DNA of 64,000 nucleotides, taken from the NCBI GenBank assembly GCA_049647585.1, contig JBARXY010000001.1, forward strand, positions 142,568-206,567, written 5' to 3'. The first letter of the stretch is position 1. Every line of letters starts with the position of its first letter. The notes beneath the pieces are model-generated. The model did not search any database and had not been told where the DNA came from. It saw nothing but the letters and a program-made list of their open reading frames with translations. This stretch comes from JAGQSZ01 sp049647585 (lineage in GTDB: Bacteria > Actinomycetota > Acidimicrobiia > Acidimicrobiales > Microtrichaceae). Below are positions 17,962 to 26,652 of the stretch, in pieces. The translations under genes and the position numbers were made by a program.

Positions 17962-18013
17962 GCGCGCTCCGCAGGCCAAAAGACAGATTCTGGAATTCTC
18001 GAAGGGACCCCAA

Positions 18014-19063
18014 ATGAGTAGTTCGACTTCCCCTGAGCTTGTGATCGGTAACAGGCGCATCGGCGTCGAGCACGCGCCGTACGTCGTACCCGAGATCGGA
18101 ATCAACCACGAGGGCGACATGGACAAGGCCCGTCGCATGGTTGACGATGCCGCGGCCGCAGGCGCCGAGACGGTCAAGTTCCAGTCCCACTCCCCGTCAG
18201 ATGAGATGATCCCCAACGACGTCGTGCCGGCCAACGCCGACATTTCCATCTGGGACATCATCAGCCGATGCACCTTGACCTGGGACCAGGAGAAGGAACT
18301 GAAGGCCTACACCGATGCCGCAGGCCTTGAGTACCTCTCGACACCTTTCTCCCGCGAGGCGGCAGACCACCTCCATTCCATGGACGTGGCTGCGTACAAG
18401 ATCGGCTCCGGCGAATGCAACAACGTCCCTCTCATCGACCACATCGCATCGTTCGGTAAGCCCGTCATCCTGTCGACCGGAATGAACGACATGGCTTCGA
18501 TCGCTGCATCGGTTGAAGTGCTCCGAGATCACCACACGCCCTACGCGCTCCTGCACTGCACCAGCCTCTACCCGACCCCCCGGGACCAGGTCCGTCTGGG
18601 CGCGATCGCAGAGCTGAGGGACGCGTTCCCCGACGCCGTCATCGGATTGTCGGACCACACTCTCAGCAACCACGTCGCACTCGGAGCAGTGGCCCTTGGG
18701 GCGTCAATCCTGGAGCGACATTTCACCAGCGACGCGTCATGGCCCGGACCGGACATAGAGATCTCGATGACGCCCGACGAGCTGGCCGACCTGGTCCGGG
18801 GCAGCAGATACATCCACGAGGCAATGGGCGGGACCAAAGGCATTCTCGCTGCAGAGCAGCCGACGATCGACTTTGCGTATTCATCGGTGGTGACACTTCG
18901 TCCGATCCGTTCCGGCGAGAAGTTCGACAAGTCGAACGTGTGGGTCAAGCGTCCAGGAACCGGTGAAATCCTCGCTCCGGAATTCAATCGCGTGGTCGGT
19001 TCCAGCGCTACCATCGACCTGCCGGGGGACCATCAACTGCGGTGGAGCGATGTCCAGAGTTGA
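18014..19063 (+). CDS. neuB: Nonulosonic acid synthase (NeuB-type)
   Basis: 349 aa. The N-terminus VPEIGINHEGDMDKARRMVDDA is the NeuB TIM-barrel start, KFQSHSP carries the catalytic Lys, and STGMNDM and GLSDHT are conserved phosphoenolpyruvate/metal motifs. The C-terminal segment after residue 285 (RPIRSGEKFDKSNVWVKRPGTG) is the SAF/antifreeze-like domain. It condenses a ManNAc-type sugar with phosphoenolpyruvate. The AAGGGA ribosome site lies seven bases before the ATG. Its end overlaps the NeuC start by 14 bases. Family motifs do not separate sialate, legionaminate and pseudaminate synthases. Confidence 0.92.
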   Translation: MSSSTSPELVIGNRRIGVEHAPYVVPEIGINHEGDMDKARRMVDDAAAAGAETVKFQSHSPSDEMIPNDVVPANADISIWDIISRCTLTWDQEKELKAYTDAAGLEYLSTPFSREAADHLHSMDVAAYKIGSGECNNVPLIDHIASFGKPVILSTGMNDMASIAASVEVLRDHHTPYALLHCTSLYPTPRDQVRLGAIAELRDAFPDAVIGLSDHTLSNHVALGAVALGASILERHFTSDASWPGPDIEISMTPDELADLVRGSRYIHEAMGGTKGILAAEQPTIDFAYSSVVTLRPIRSGEKFDKSNVWVKRPGTGEILAPEFNRVVGSSATIDLPGDHQLRWSDVQS

Positions 19064-20231
19064 TCTGCCCGACCCTGCCGCTCTGACAGAGAGACACGTC
19101 TGCTTTCTGACCGGCACACGTGCCGACTTCGGCAAGCTGAAGGCGCTGATCCTGGGTGCGGCGGAGCTACCCCGGGTTCGCGTAACCGTTGTGGCCACCG
19201 GCATGCACCTGCTCGAGAAGTACGGATCCACCGTCATCGAAGTTCGACGTCTTGAGCCCGATGTTCGGGTTGTCGAATTCGCCAACCAGCGCGACGGCGA
19301 CACCATGGACCGGGTCCTGTCGCGCACGATCGACGGTCTCGCCACCGTCTTCGACAACGACCGCCCGGATCTACTCGTGGTTCACGGTGACCGGGTGGAG
19401 GCACTGGCGGGAGCCTCGGCCGGCGCGCTCCGCAATGTCGCCGTGGCCCACGTCGAAGGCGGTGAACTGTCAGGGACGATCGACGGAATCCTTCGTCACG
19501 CAATCTCGAAGCTGTCGCATCTGCACCTGGTTGCCAACCAGGAAGCAGCTCGTCGTGTGGTCCAACTCGGCGAGGACCCTGAGACTGTGTTTGCGGTCGG
19601 ATCACCAGACATCGACGTGATGCTCTCGGATTCACTTCCTCCACTGACCCAGGTTCTCGCCGACTACGAGATTCCTTTCGATGAATACTCAGTAGTCATA
19701 TTCCACGGGATCACGACCGAAGATGTCGACACCGTCGGCAGGACGGCGGATGCCCTCGTAGATGTGCTCCTAGAAGGTGACCTTCCGGCCATCGTGGTTT
19801 TCCCGAACAACGACCCGGGAAGCGACACCATTCTCAGAGCCTACGAACGGCTGGCCGGCGACGAACGCTTCCGAGTATTCCCATCTCTGCGCTTCGAGGC
19901 CTTTTTGACCCTGCTCCATCATTCGAAGATGCTCATCGGCAACTCGAGCGCGGGGATCCGTGAAGCACCCATATACGGGATACCAAGTGTCAATATCGGC
20001 ACTCGTCAACGTGGCCGCCATGACCATCCGACGATCATCCATACAGGGGACTCGCCAGATTCGATACGTGCCGGAATCGCAGAAGCCGCGTCGATGCCAC
20101 TGGGCGAGAAGAGTCTCCACTTTGGTAGAGGAGACAGCGCCCGCCATTTCTGTGACCTGCTGGGCGACGAACGAATTTGGGCTCTTGGCGAAGACAAGGT
20201 CTTCCGTGACCTTCTGTTCAGTACCGATTGA
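19050..20231 (+). CDS. neuC: Hydrolysing UDP-N-acetylglucosamine 2-epimerase (NeuC/LegG-type)
   Basis: 393 aa from ATG 19050, with GGTGGAG upstream, inside the end of neuB. Motifs: LTGTRADFGKL at 20-30, VVHGDRVEAL near 113, HVEGGELSGTIDGILRHAISKLSH near 135 and GNSSAGIREAP near 297, all NeuC-family. It would hydrolyse UDP-GlcNAc-type sugar to a ManNAc-type sugar and UDP, feeding NeuB. Together with neuA and neuB it gives the three core steps of a CMP-sialic-like pathway. No LegB/LegC-type aminotransferase-dehydratase pair lies next to it, so ordinary Neu5Ac chemistry or a supply from the 4,6-dehydratase at 53886 are both possible. Confidence 0.9.
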   Translation: MSRVDLPDPAALTERHVCFLTGTRADFGKLKALILGAAELPRVRVTVVATGMHLLEKYGSTVIEVRRLEPDVRVVEFANQRDGDTMDRVLSRTIDGLATVFDNDRPDLLVVHGDRVEALAGASAGALRNVAVAHVEGGELSGTIDGILRHAISKLSHLHLVANQEAARRVVQLGEDPETVFAVGSPDIDVMLSDSLPPLTQVLADYEIPFDEYSVVIFHGITTEDVDTVGRTADALVDVLLEGDLPAIVVFPNNDPGSDTILRAYERLAGDERFRVFPSLRFEAFLTLLHHSKMLIGNSSAGIREAPIYGIPSVNIGTRQRGRHDHPTIIHTGDSPDSIRAGIAEAASMPLGEKSLHFGRGDSARHFCDLLGDERIWALGEDKVFRDLLFSTD

Positions 20232-20260
20232 ATGTCACTTCATCCGACCCCGCCGGAGGC

Positions 20261-21796
20261 TCAGTCTGGGTTAAGCCTGAAGACGAAGGTCGCACCGGAG
20301 AACTCCCCGTTCTGATCCTGCTGTCGCTGTTCGGCCTCGAACTTTGCGACCAACCGGAAGTCTTTCGGGACGTCGAGGGACTCACCGGGACCGGGCGACT
20401 CGACGATCCAGTCCGGGTTACCTACCGGTCTGCGTGTGCTTAGCGGACAGGCTTCATCGATTGCATGGTCAATTGCTCCGTAGGCGACCCATCCGAAGCA
20501 GGTGCGGACCACGTCTCCCTTGTCGGCCTCCACTCGCAGGTACCCGCCCGCCGCCCGTCGTGTCCCGTCCAGGTCGCGACTTGCTCTGTGCTCGAAGCCC
20601 CCGGTCACACTCTGGGCCGTGAAGGTTATTGCCTCCGAGCGGGAGACAGCAGCTACCGAGACAAGGCCGAAGACCAGTACTGCGGCCGCGAGAACAGGCA
20701 TCCGTGTACGAGGATGTGCGTGCCCGACCGGGACGTAGGCGTGACGGACCGACCGAATTAGCAACGCGACGGTGACTCCGGAACCGAGTGCCACGACGGG
20801 GAAGATGACCGTGGTGTACCAGGGATAGGGGGCGCCAAGATCTACGAGCGAATAGAACACGCCGTGGACGGCGATCCAGGCGAAGGCGACCATGACAGCG
20901 GCATCGGTCCAAACCGGTGCTGGGGGCATGATCCGGCCACTCCAAACTCTGAGCTCAGTCAGTCCGTGAAATCTGGTTCCAAGACACTTCGCCACGACTA
21001 GTGCGGGTAGGCCCATGGCGACCAGAAATACGACGATGCCCTCACGACCGGTGACCGCCCTCAGCACCCAGGTTGGATCGAACGGTGATGCCCCCGCCCT
21101 ACCGTCCAGTTTCTGTGTCCCGCTGTAGGGAATCGGCGAGCCGAAATAGACGGTGGCGAAAACGATCCACGGTAGAAGGGTCCCGGCAGCCATCATGGCA
21201 ACGCGCCGGGCAGCCCTGCGGTCCAGTATTGCCGCAACGGACACCATCGGAACTGCCAGCGCCAGCGCATCCAACCGGTTGAACAGAGCCAGACCCAGCA
21301 GAAGTCCGGCCAACGCGAACCGGCGTCCAGCCAACGCTACGAGCGCACCTAGACCAAGGGCGCATGCAAGGGCTGACTCCATCCCGCTGAGCGCCTGATT
21401 CTGGAAGACGGTGCTGGTTGTGAGCACGCCCATGGCCACAACCGATGCGACTCGACCAGCGATCCGGTCGGCCAGGACCCCCACGAGCACTACGACTGTC
21501 GTGAACGACATGGCGCCGAGAACCACTGCGGTCCGCTCGGGTGCGGCTCCGAATACAGCGCCGAGCGCCAGCACGAGGGTGTAGAGCGGGGCGCTGGCTC
21601 CGTTCGTCCGATCCCCGTCGTTGAACGTGAAGCCCGAGCCATCCGCGATTCTCGCCGCGTATCGGAAGGTGATGGCTGCGTCGTCGAAGAGAACGTCAGG
21701 CCGTAGCCGCACGGCCACGACCAGGGCCACGATCGCGCCTAGAACGATCACGACCCACTTCGATGTCAACGCTGCCGGTCGACGCCCTTCAGACAT
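20261..21796 (-). CDS. GT-C-type membrane glycosyltransferase
   Basis: 511 aa from ATG 21796 (an upstream in-frame TTG at 21811 is possible). After the first helix comes LFDDAAITFRYAARIADGSGFTFN and then TNGASAPLYTLVL. This is the DD(A)xxxxRYA...G.G..FN...NG..PL pattern of actinobacterial GT-C enzymes, the Asp pair being the expected catalytic/metal site on the outer face. About ten helices follow, then a soluble C-terminal domain of about 110 residues. It overlaps the methyltransferase stop by eight bases (same transcript). It is related to the protein at 28869-30422. Expected donor: a polyprenyl-phosphate sugar. Confidence 0.8.
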   Translation of the reverse strand: MSEGRRPAALTSKWVVIVLGAIVALVVAVRLRPDVLFDDAAITFRYAARIADGSGFTFNDGDRTNGASAPLYTLVLALGAVFGAAPERTAVVLGAMSFTTVVVLVGVLADRIAGRVASVVAMGVLTTSTVFQNQALSGMESALACALGLGALVALAGRRFALAGLLLGLALFNRLDALALAVPMVSVAAILDRRAARRVAMMAAGTLLPWIVFATVYFGSPIPYSGTQKLDGRAGASPFDPTWVLRAVTGREGIVVFLVAMGLPALVVAKCLGTRFHGLTELRVWSGRIMPPAPVWTDAAVMVAFAWIAVHGVFYSLVDLGAPYPWYTTVIFPVVALGSGVTVALLIRSVRHAYVPVGHAHPRTRMPVLAAAVLVFGLVSVAAVSRSEAITFTAQSVTGGFEHRASRDLDGTRRAAGGYLRVEADKGDVVRTCFGWVAYGAIDHAIDEACPLSTRRPVGNPDWIVESPGPGESLDVPKDFRLVAKFEAEQRQQDQNGEFSGATFVFRLNPD

Positions 21797-22559
21797 CTTT
21801 CCGGGTGGCAACGACTACATAACCGAGTGTCAGGCGTGGCTTGCCCGCATACGGATCAATCGCTCCGAGCCGGGTCCATCGTGAACGAAGCGCGATTCCG
21901 GCGAGCACCTTCTGGACACTGACCGTCGGAGCGACTGCCACCCTGTGGGCCAGTGACCCTTTCCTTAACAGCTTGTTGGCGATTGCACGGTTCCACTGGT
22001 TGGCCCAACGCACGAAGCTGTCAACCGCGACCACGAACGGTCCGCCAATACTGGACATCACCTCGACCTTCCAGCCCGCCTCCTCGAGAACGCTGGCCAG
22101 TCCAATCGAGGTCAGCCGTCGAAAGTCGTATGGCATCTCGTGGAGGCCATGGACGAAGGGCGAGGACAAGACGAGCTTCGCGCCGGGTCTGGCAACCCGG
22201 GCGAGTTCCTTCATCAGCTCACGTTCGTCGTCGACGTGTTCGATCACCTCGGTGCATACCACTCCGTCGAAGAAGCGTCCGCGCGCCGGTATGGCCATCA
22301 CGTCGGCAACTGCCGCGAGATCACCCGGTCTGGCGCGAGGCCTCCGGTCAACACCCACATAGGTTGTCGGTGCGAGCAGATCCCGATATGGAGACTCGCC
22401 ACAGCCAACATCGAGCACGACGTTGGTGCCGATCGCGTCCGAGGCGCCACCTGCACAACTTTGGATTGCGTGGTTCAAGAGAATCGTCGAGTAGACCGAG
22501 CCTGACGAGACTCCCCGACCGTCCGCCGCGTTGAGGTTGAAGCGACGGTTGCTAGTCAT
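21789..22559 (-). CDS. Class I SAM-dependent methyltransferase
   Basis: 256 aa. Motif I is VVLDVGCGESPYRDLL near residue 48. VGVDRRP follows as motif II, and CTEVIEHVDDERELMKELARVARPGAKLVLSSPF is the usual motif-IV/post region of methyltransferase type-11 proteins. The segment HEMPYDFRRLTSIGL also occurs in related form (GQPYDFFRCTPTGL) in the methyltransferase at 45347, so the two are paralogous. It likely methylates a glycan or lipid-linked sugar in the cytosol. Coupled to the GT-C gene downstream. Confidence 0.85.
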   Translation of the reverse strand: MTSNRRFNLNAADGRGVSSGSVYSTILLNHAIQSCAGGASDAIGTNVVLDVGCGESPYRDLLAPTTYVGVDRRPRARPGDLAAVADVMAIPARGRFFDGVVCTEVIEHVDDERELMKELARVARPGAKLVLSSPFVHGLHEMPYDFRRLTSIGLASVLEEAGWKVEVMSSIGGPFVVAVDSFVRWANQWNRAIANKLLRKGSLAHRVAVAPTVSVQKVLAGIALRSRWTRLGAIDPYAGKPRLTLGYVVVATRKDV

Positions 22560-22575
22560 GGGCCGACCCGTAGGA

Positions 22576-22589
22576 ATCCGGCGCCGGAT
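22576..22589. promoter_or_regulatory. 14-bp perfect palindrome in divergent gap
   Basis: ATCCGGCGCCGGAT lies 17 bases upstream of the methyltransferase start, in the 127-base gap to the divergent GT39-like gene. It could be an operator or an mRNA 5' hairpin on the methyltransferase side; there is no second evidence. Confidence 0.3.
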
Positions 22590-22671
22590 ACCCTCTGTTT
22601 CGTACGGCTTCCCCTCGTCGCATACCGGGTGAACTCTAGTCAGAGCCGCCGGAAATTCCTCGGGTGACGAC

Positions 22672-22677
22672 TACGAT
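22672..22677 (+). promoter_or_regulatory. Possible -10 box (TACGAT), short or no leader
   Basis: TACGAT ends nine bases before the GTG at 22687, and no Shine-Dalgarno sequence is visible. The spacing fits a leaderless transcript of the actinobacterial type. No clear -35. Confidence 0.35.
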
Positions 22678-22686
22678 CACCGGATC

Positions 22687-24024
22687 GTGGATTGTCGATC
22701 TGGTCTCAAGCGACTCTGGAACGAGGACCGGTGGGCGTTGACCGTTCTGGCCGTCGCAGCGGTGACCGCATCCATTGTCTGGGGTGGTCGGACACGACCG
22801 ATGGGTGACTCCGAGTCGTACCGGGCCGCTGGGCGGGTAATCACCGGAGGATGGCATCACATCACGGACCGAACTCCCGGATATCCGCTGTTGATGTGGA
22901 TCACAGGATCGCTCGACTCCGAGACCACGGCCCTTTTCGTGACTCAGTTGGTTCTACACGTCACCTCGGTCGTCCTGGTCCTGATGGTCACCCGAAGGAT
23001 CGGTCTGCCAAGGCTTGCCCGGTTTGTGATCACCGTCCTACTGGTCATGCCGCCAGTAATGGTGAAGGTGGTCTATTCAGGCTCCGAGGCCCTGACCGAA
23101 TTCCTGGTGGTCATCTCGCTGTGGCTGTTCGTCGGATGGCTCGATTGCCGGTCCGGGGAACGGTTACTAGCTCTGGGCGTAGTTCTTGGCGCACTCACAT
23201 GGGTCCGGCCGACGTTCCAGTTGGTTTGGCTACCAGCTACCTTGGCTGTCTGGTTCATTACAGCCAGGTCCCGGAGTCTGCGTGAAAGCCCGAACCGACG
23301 TGCGTCCATTCGGTCCGCAGCCACCGTTGCTCTGCCGGCAGTCCTGATCGTCGGTTCGTTGATCGTTTCCAACGGCGTCCGCTTCGGTCAATGGGGAACG
23401 ACCCCGATGCTGGGATGGTTCCTCGGTTCTCGGACGAGCGCCTTCGTCGAGGAACTTCCCGAGTCGGAACCCCTCCGGGAGATGCTGATTCGGGAACGGG
23501 ACCGCCGATCGCTACTGGGCGCGGAGACCGACGCCGAGAACTACCAGTTCGGCATAGAGGACAGAATTTCCGAAGCAACCGGCTTGGATGATGCACAGCT
23601 GGATAGTCGGATGCTGCATCTGAACGTCGGTCTCATCGCTTCGCATCCGTTCGACTACGTCACCGCGGTCAACCGCTCCCTGTTCAACCTCACCCAGATG
23701 GACGCCGAGCCGGCCGCGTCCGGCCCGGGGCGTATCGGAGGCTGGCTCCAGTCCGCCACGCACTTTGTTCTCATGGTCGGATTCGCCCTGAGCCTGTTGA
23801 CGCTCCCCGGTCTGGCGCTGGCCTGTTACCTCGAGCGGCGCACCCTGGCGATCCTGGGCTACTGCATGATGATGGCTGGTTATGTCGCCATCGTGTCGGC
23901 CTTGGTTGAAACAGGCAGCCCCCGCCTACGCGCCCCGACCGATGCCCTGCTCGTCATCTTCATGGTGACCGGCTGGGCGCTTCTGACCAAGACTCGTCGA
24001 CCCGCCGATAGGCTCCAATGGTGA
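22687..24024 (+). CDS. GT39/GT-C-like membrane glycosyltransferase
   Basis: 445 aa from GTG 22687. After the first helix comes MGDSESYRAAGRVITGG, then DRTPGYPLLMWITGS, which is the DS..Y......GG...R.PGYPL layout of PMT/ArnT-like (GT39) enzymes; the Asp at about residue 40 would be the acidic catalytic residue. About ten hydrophobic helices follow, with a polar periplasmic-side segment at about 235-310. It would transfer a sugar from a polyprenyl-phosphate donor outside the membrane. The next GT4 gene begins within its last codons (7-base overlap). Confidence 0.77.
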   Translation: MDCRSGLKRLWNEDRWALTVLAVAAVTASIVWGGRTRPMGDSESYRAAGRVITGGWHHITDRTPGYPLLMWITGSLDSETTALFVTQLVLHVTSVVLVLMVTRRIGLPRLARFVITVLLVMPPVMVKVVYSGSEALTEFLVVISLWLFVGWLDCRSGERLLALGVVLGALTWVRPTFQLVWLPATLAVWFITARSRSLRESPNRRASIRSAATVALPAVLIVGSLIVSNGVRFGQWGTTPMLGWFLGSRTSAFVEELPESEPLREMLIRERDRRSLLGAETDAENYQFGIEDRISEATGLDDAQLDSRMLHLNVGLIASHPFDYVTAVNRSLFNLTQMDAEPAASGPGRIGGWLQSATHFVLMVGFALSLLTLPGLALACYLERRTLAILGYCMMMAGYVAIVSALVETGSPRLRAPTDALLVIFMVTGWALLTKTRRPADRLQW

Positions 24025-25217
24025 CAAGCCCTTCGTTTTCTTTGACGGCGGTTGTAAACGAGTTTCCCGCGCCGTCCCAGACCTTCATCGAGCGCAAGTT
24101 GCTCGGATTGAGCGAAGCGGGAGTAGACGTAACAGTCGGGGCCACCCACTTCACCGACGCGGTCGATAGTTCTCCGTTCCGACCATTGCCGTTGGTGCCG
24201 TGGCGTGACTACCGGCGAGCGCTCGACCCATCCAACCGCAGCTCGTTGCTCGCATCGGCACGGTCGGTGCTGAACGGCCCGGGTCAGGCCCAGGATTCTC
24301 GGCTAACAGCGAAGGAACGAGTTCTTTTCGCCCCTCTACTTTCCAACGAGTCCGACGTCGTTCATTTCGAGTTTTCTGGAATTGCCGTCACCTATCGGCG
24401 AGCGCTTTCACAACTACGGCCTGCCAAGATCGCCATAAGTTGCCGAGGGGCCGCTGAACAGATCGTGCCCCGTAGAGACCCGACGCGCGGCCCGCAACTC
24501 CGCGAAGTGTTCGAGCAGGCTGATTTGATCCACTGCGTTTCTGACGACATCCGCCGCACTGTCGAAGATTTGGGAGCACCGTCTGATCGGATCCTCGTGA
24601 ACCGTCCGGCGGTGCCCGTCGCGGCATTCACCGAGCTCGCACTACTGCGCGAACCCGCTGATGGCCATAGCGAGCTCAGGGTGCTGTCGATTGGTCGTCT
24701 GCACTGGAAAAAGGGCTTCGACGACTCCCTGAAGGCGATCAGTTCTCTCAACGCCGGACAAGTCGACATCGAGTACCGGATTGCCGGCGAAGGCGTCGAG
24801 CGGGAGAAGCTCTCCTTCCTCATCGACGAGTACGGACTGGGCGGTAGGGCCACGCTTCTCGGTACCTGCACCCAGGACCAGATCCGTGAGCAGCTGACCT
24901 GGGCCGATGTCCTGCTACTTCCCAGTCTGAGCGAGGGAATCTCCAACGCTGTTCTTGAAGCCATGTCGTCCGGACTGCCGGTGATCTCCACCAACTGTGG
25001 CGGAATGCGCGAAGTCATTGACGATGGAATCGACGGCTACCTGGTCGAAGTGGGCGACATAGAAGCAATGGCAGAACGCCTGTCGATCCTCGGATCTGAT
25101 CCTGATCTGCGGGGCAGGCTCGGAGCCGCTGCTATGAAGAGGGCGGACCTGGAGTTCGATGTCACTCGACAGGTCGGACTGTTCCTCGAGGCCTATCGGG
25201 GCATACTCCCGAGCTGA
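24018..25217 (+). CDS. Glycosyltransferase family 4
   Basis: 399 aa. The N-terminus TAVVNEFPAPSQTFIERKLLGLSEAG is the motif of colanic/teichuronic-type GT4 enzymes (FPxxSETFI). The C-terminal domain has VLSIGRLHWKKGFDDSLKAI near 226 and the signature LPSLSEGISNAVLEAMSSGLPVI near 304 (E-x7-E), so the active site looks intact. It acts in the cytosol on a lipid-linked acceptor. It overlaps the upstream membrane gene by seven bases, and its 3' end overlaps the convergent gene at 25193 by 25 bases. Donor unknown. Confidence 0.9.
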   Translation: MVTSPSFSLTAVVNEFPAPSQTFIERKLLGLSEAGVDVTVGATHFTDAVDSSPFRPLPLVPWRDYRRALDPSNRSSLLASARSVLNGPGQAQDSRLTAKERVLFAPLLSNESDVVHFEFSGIAVTYRRALSQLRPAKIAISCRGAAEQIVPRRDPTRGPQLREVFEQADLIHCVSDDIRRTVEDLGAPSDRILVNRPAVPVAAFTELALLREPADGHSELRVLSIGRLHWKKGFDDSLKAISSLNAGQVDIEYRIAGEGVEREKLSFLIDEYGLGGRATLLGTCTQDQIREQLTWADVLLLPSLSEGISNAVLEAMSSGLPVISTNCGGMREVIDDGIDGYLVEVGDIEAMAERLSILGSDPDLRGRLGAAAMKRADLEFDVTRQVGLFLEAYRGILPS

Positions 25218-26599
25218 GCAACCGAGTCGACCAGACGTTGTGACGACCTGCCGTCGTCCCATGTCAGGACCGATGAAATCATCTTGCGACGCTGCTCCGC
25301 CAGGCGGTCCGGATCCTCTAGGCCGTCCCGAATGGCGGCAATCAGTTCGGCCTCGTCCGCGGCGCAGGTCAGACCACCAGAGCGGGCGATCGGCAGCCAG
25401 TGCTCCTGTTGGTAGAAGGTTCTGATCCGACGCTGAGTCTCGTCGTCGGCCCCCGGCACGAAGGTTGGCCCGACCTGGGGTCTGTCGAACATTGCACCAT
25501 CGAGAGTCATCGATGAGCACACATTCACATGTACCGCGCTGTGCGCTAATGACGACATCTGGTTGGTCAGGTCCTCGTCCGAGGGCCAGGCCTGGAATGC
25601 CGTGCTGCCTGGAGGCCAGGGATCGACCACCCGACTGTTCGTGAGTCGCTTGCCGAGTTCGTGCCAAGGCTCGGGCCGGTCGTTGGGATGGCGTCGGACC
25701 ACCAGGACCGGTGATCCCGGCAGGCGTCCGTCCGAAATCGCCCGGTCGATGCACTCGACGAGTTTCGCCTCACCGGGAACAAGTGAACTCGGTCCAGCCC
25801 CGTAGAGGATGGCGGGCTGGTCGTCGTCAATTTCGAGACCCTTGCGCCAACGCGCCTCGTCCATCACCAGGTCGGGACGGCGGTGCAGGTCGAACTGGGG
25901 TGCCCCTATGACTTCCACACGGTCCGGAGTGAGGTCCGGGTAGGACCGGAGTACCTCGTCTGCATTGAATGAGTTCCAGACCAGAACGCGATCACTCCGC
26001 TCCAGCCACCTTGCCCTGGTCGTGGGATTATCGAACGAGATCACCGACGTGACAGATGGGATGCCTGCTCGACGCGCCGCCCAGAGCAGCAGTCCTTCTT
26101 GATCGTGGTACGGGGCGACAGATAGCACCCCGGCGATGCGGTGGGTGCCGAGGAACTCGCTGAAATCCGACACGTTGGAGCCCGATTCGACCATTGAGGA
26201 CTCCGCAGCTTCGACCGCCTCCATGCCTCCGGGCCGGCGAACCTGCAGTTGGTCGATCGCGCTCCTGACACCGGCAATGGTTCGAAGCTTCAAGTTCTTC
26301 TGGGTATCACGGGGATTCTGTCGCTGGATGGTCGAAGTGACGCTGTTGAGACGGCGTTGATGGACCAGAGCCAGGCGACGGCGGTACATGCGGTAATCGT
26401 GATTCAGTTGTGGACCCGGAAGCCGGACCACTTCGTGGCCGCGCGCTTCGAGTAGCGCGGTCAACTGAGGGTCGTCCCAGCCCAGACCCACAACGGGGGC
26501 GCACACATCCTTCAGCTTGTCGAGAATCCCGGTGGGCAACAGGTAACGAACGCTGAACCCATAGGTGACGGGAACCAGCAGTCGTTCCGTCTGGTGCAT
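25193..26599 (-). CDS. CDP-glycerol-glycerophosphotransferase-like GT-B protein
   Basis: 468 aa. The C-terminal half has VLVVRRHPNDRPEPW near 270, then a conserved-type SSLAHSAVHVNVCSSMTLDGAMFDRPQVGP near 350. This resembles the HP.......S....D...(S)S.....E....P.I pattern of teichoic-acid/CDP-glycerol transferases and related surface-carbohydrate enzymes. The N-terminal half (LLPTGILDKLKDVCAPVVGLGW) is a Rossmann-like domain. It could move glycerol-phosphate or a sugar. It converges with the GT4 at 24018 and is divergent from the fucosyltransferase gene 53 bases away. Family call moderate. Confidence 0.6.
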   Translation of the reverse strand: MHQTERLLVPVTYGFSVRYLLPTGILDKLKDVCAPVVGLGWDDPQLTALLEARGHEVVRLPGPQLNHDYRMYRRRLALVHQRRLNSVTSTIQRQNPRDTQKNLKLRTIAGVRSAIDQLQVRRPGGMEAVEAAESSMVESGSNVSDFSEFLGTHRIAGVLSVAPYHDQEGLLLWAARRAGIPSVTSVISFDNPTTRARWLERSDRVLVWNSFNADEVLRSYPDLTPDRVEVIGAPQFDLHRRPDLVMDEARWRKGLEIDDDQPAILYGAGPSSLVPGEAKLVECIDRAISDGRLPGSPVLVVRRHPNDRPEPWHELGKRLTNSRVVDPWPPGSTAFQAWPSDEDLTNQMSSLAHSAVHVNVCSSMTLDGAMFDRPQVGPTFVPGADDETQRRIRTFYQQEHWLPIARSGGLTCAADEAELIAAIRDGLEDPDRLAEQRRKMISSVLTWDDGRSSQRLVDSVAQLGSMPR

Positions 26600-26638
26600 C
26601 AGTTCACTCTATCGGGCACCGAATCGTTTGCTTCTCTG

Positions 26639-26644
26639 TAGTCT
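26639..26644 (+). promoter_or_regulatory. Possible -10 box (TAGTCT), leaderless
   Basis: TAGTCT ends eight bases before the GTG at 26653; there is no ribosome site between. It fits a leaderless start within the 53-base divergent gap. No clear -35. Confidence 0.3.
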
Positions 26645-26652
26645 CAGCGGCC

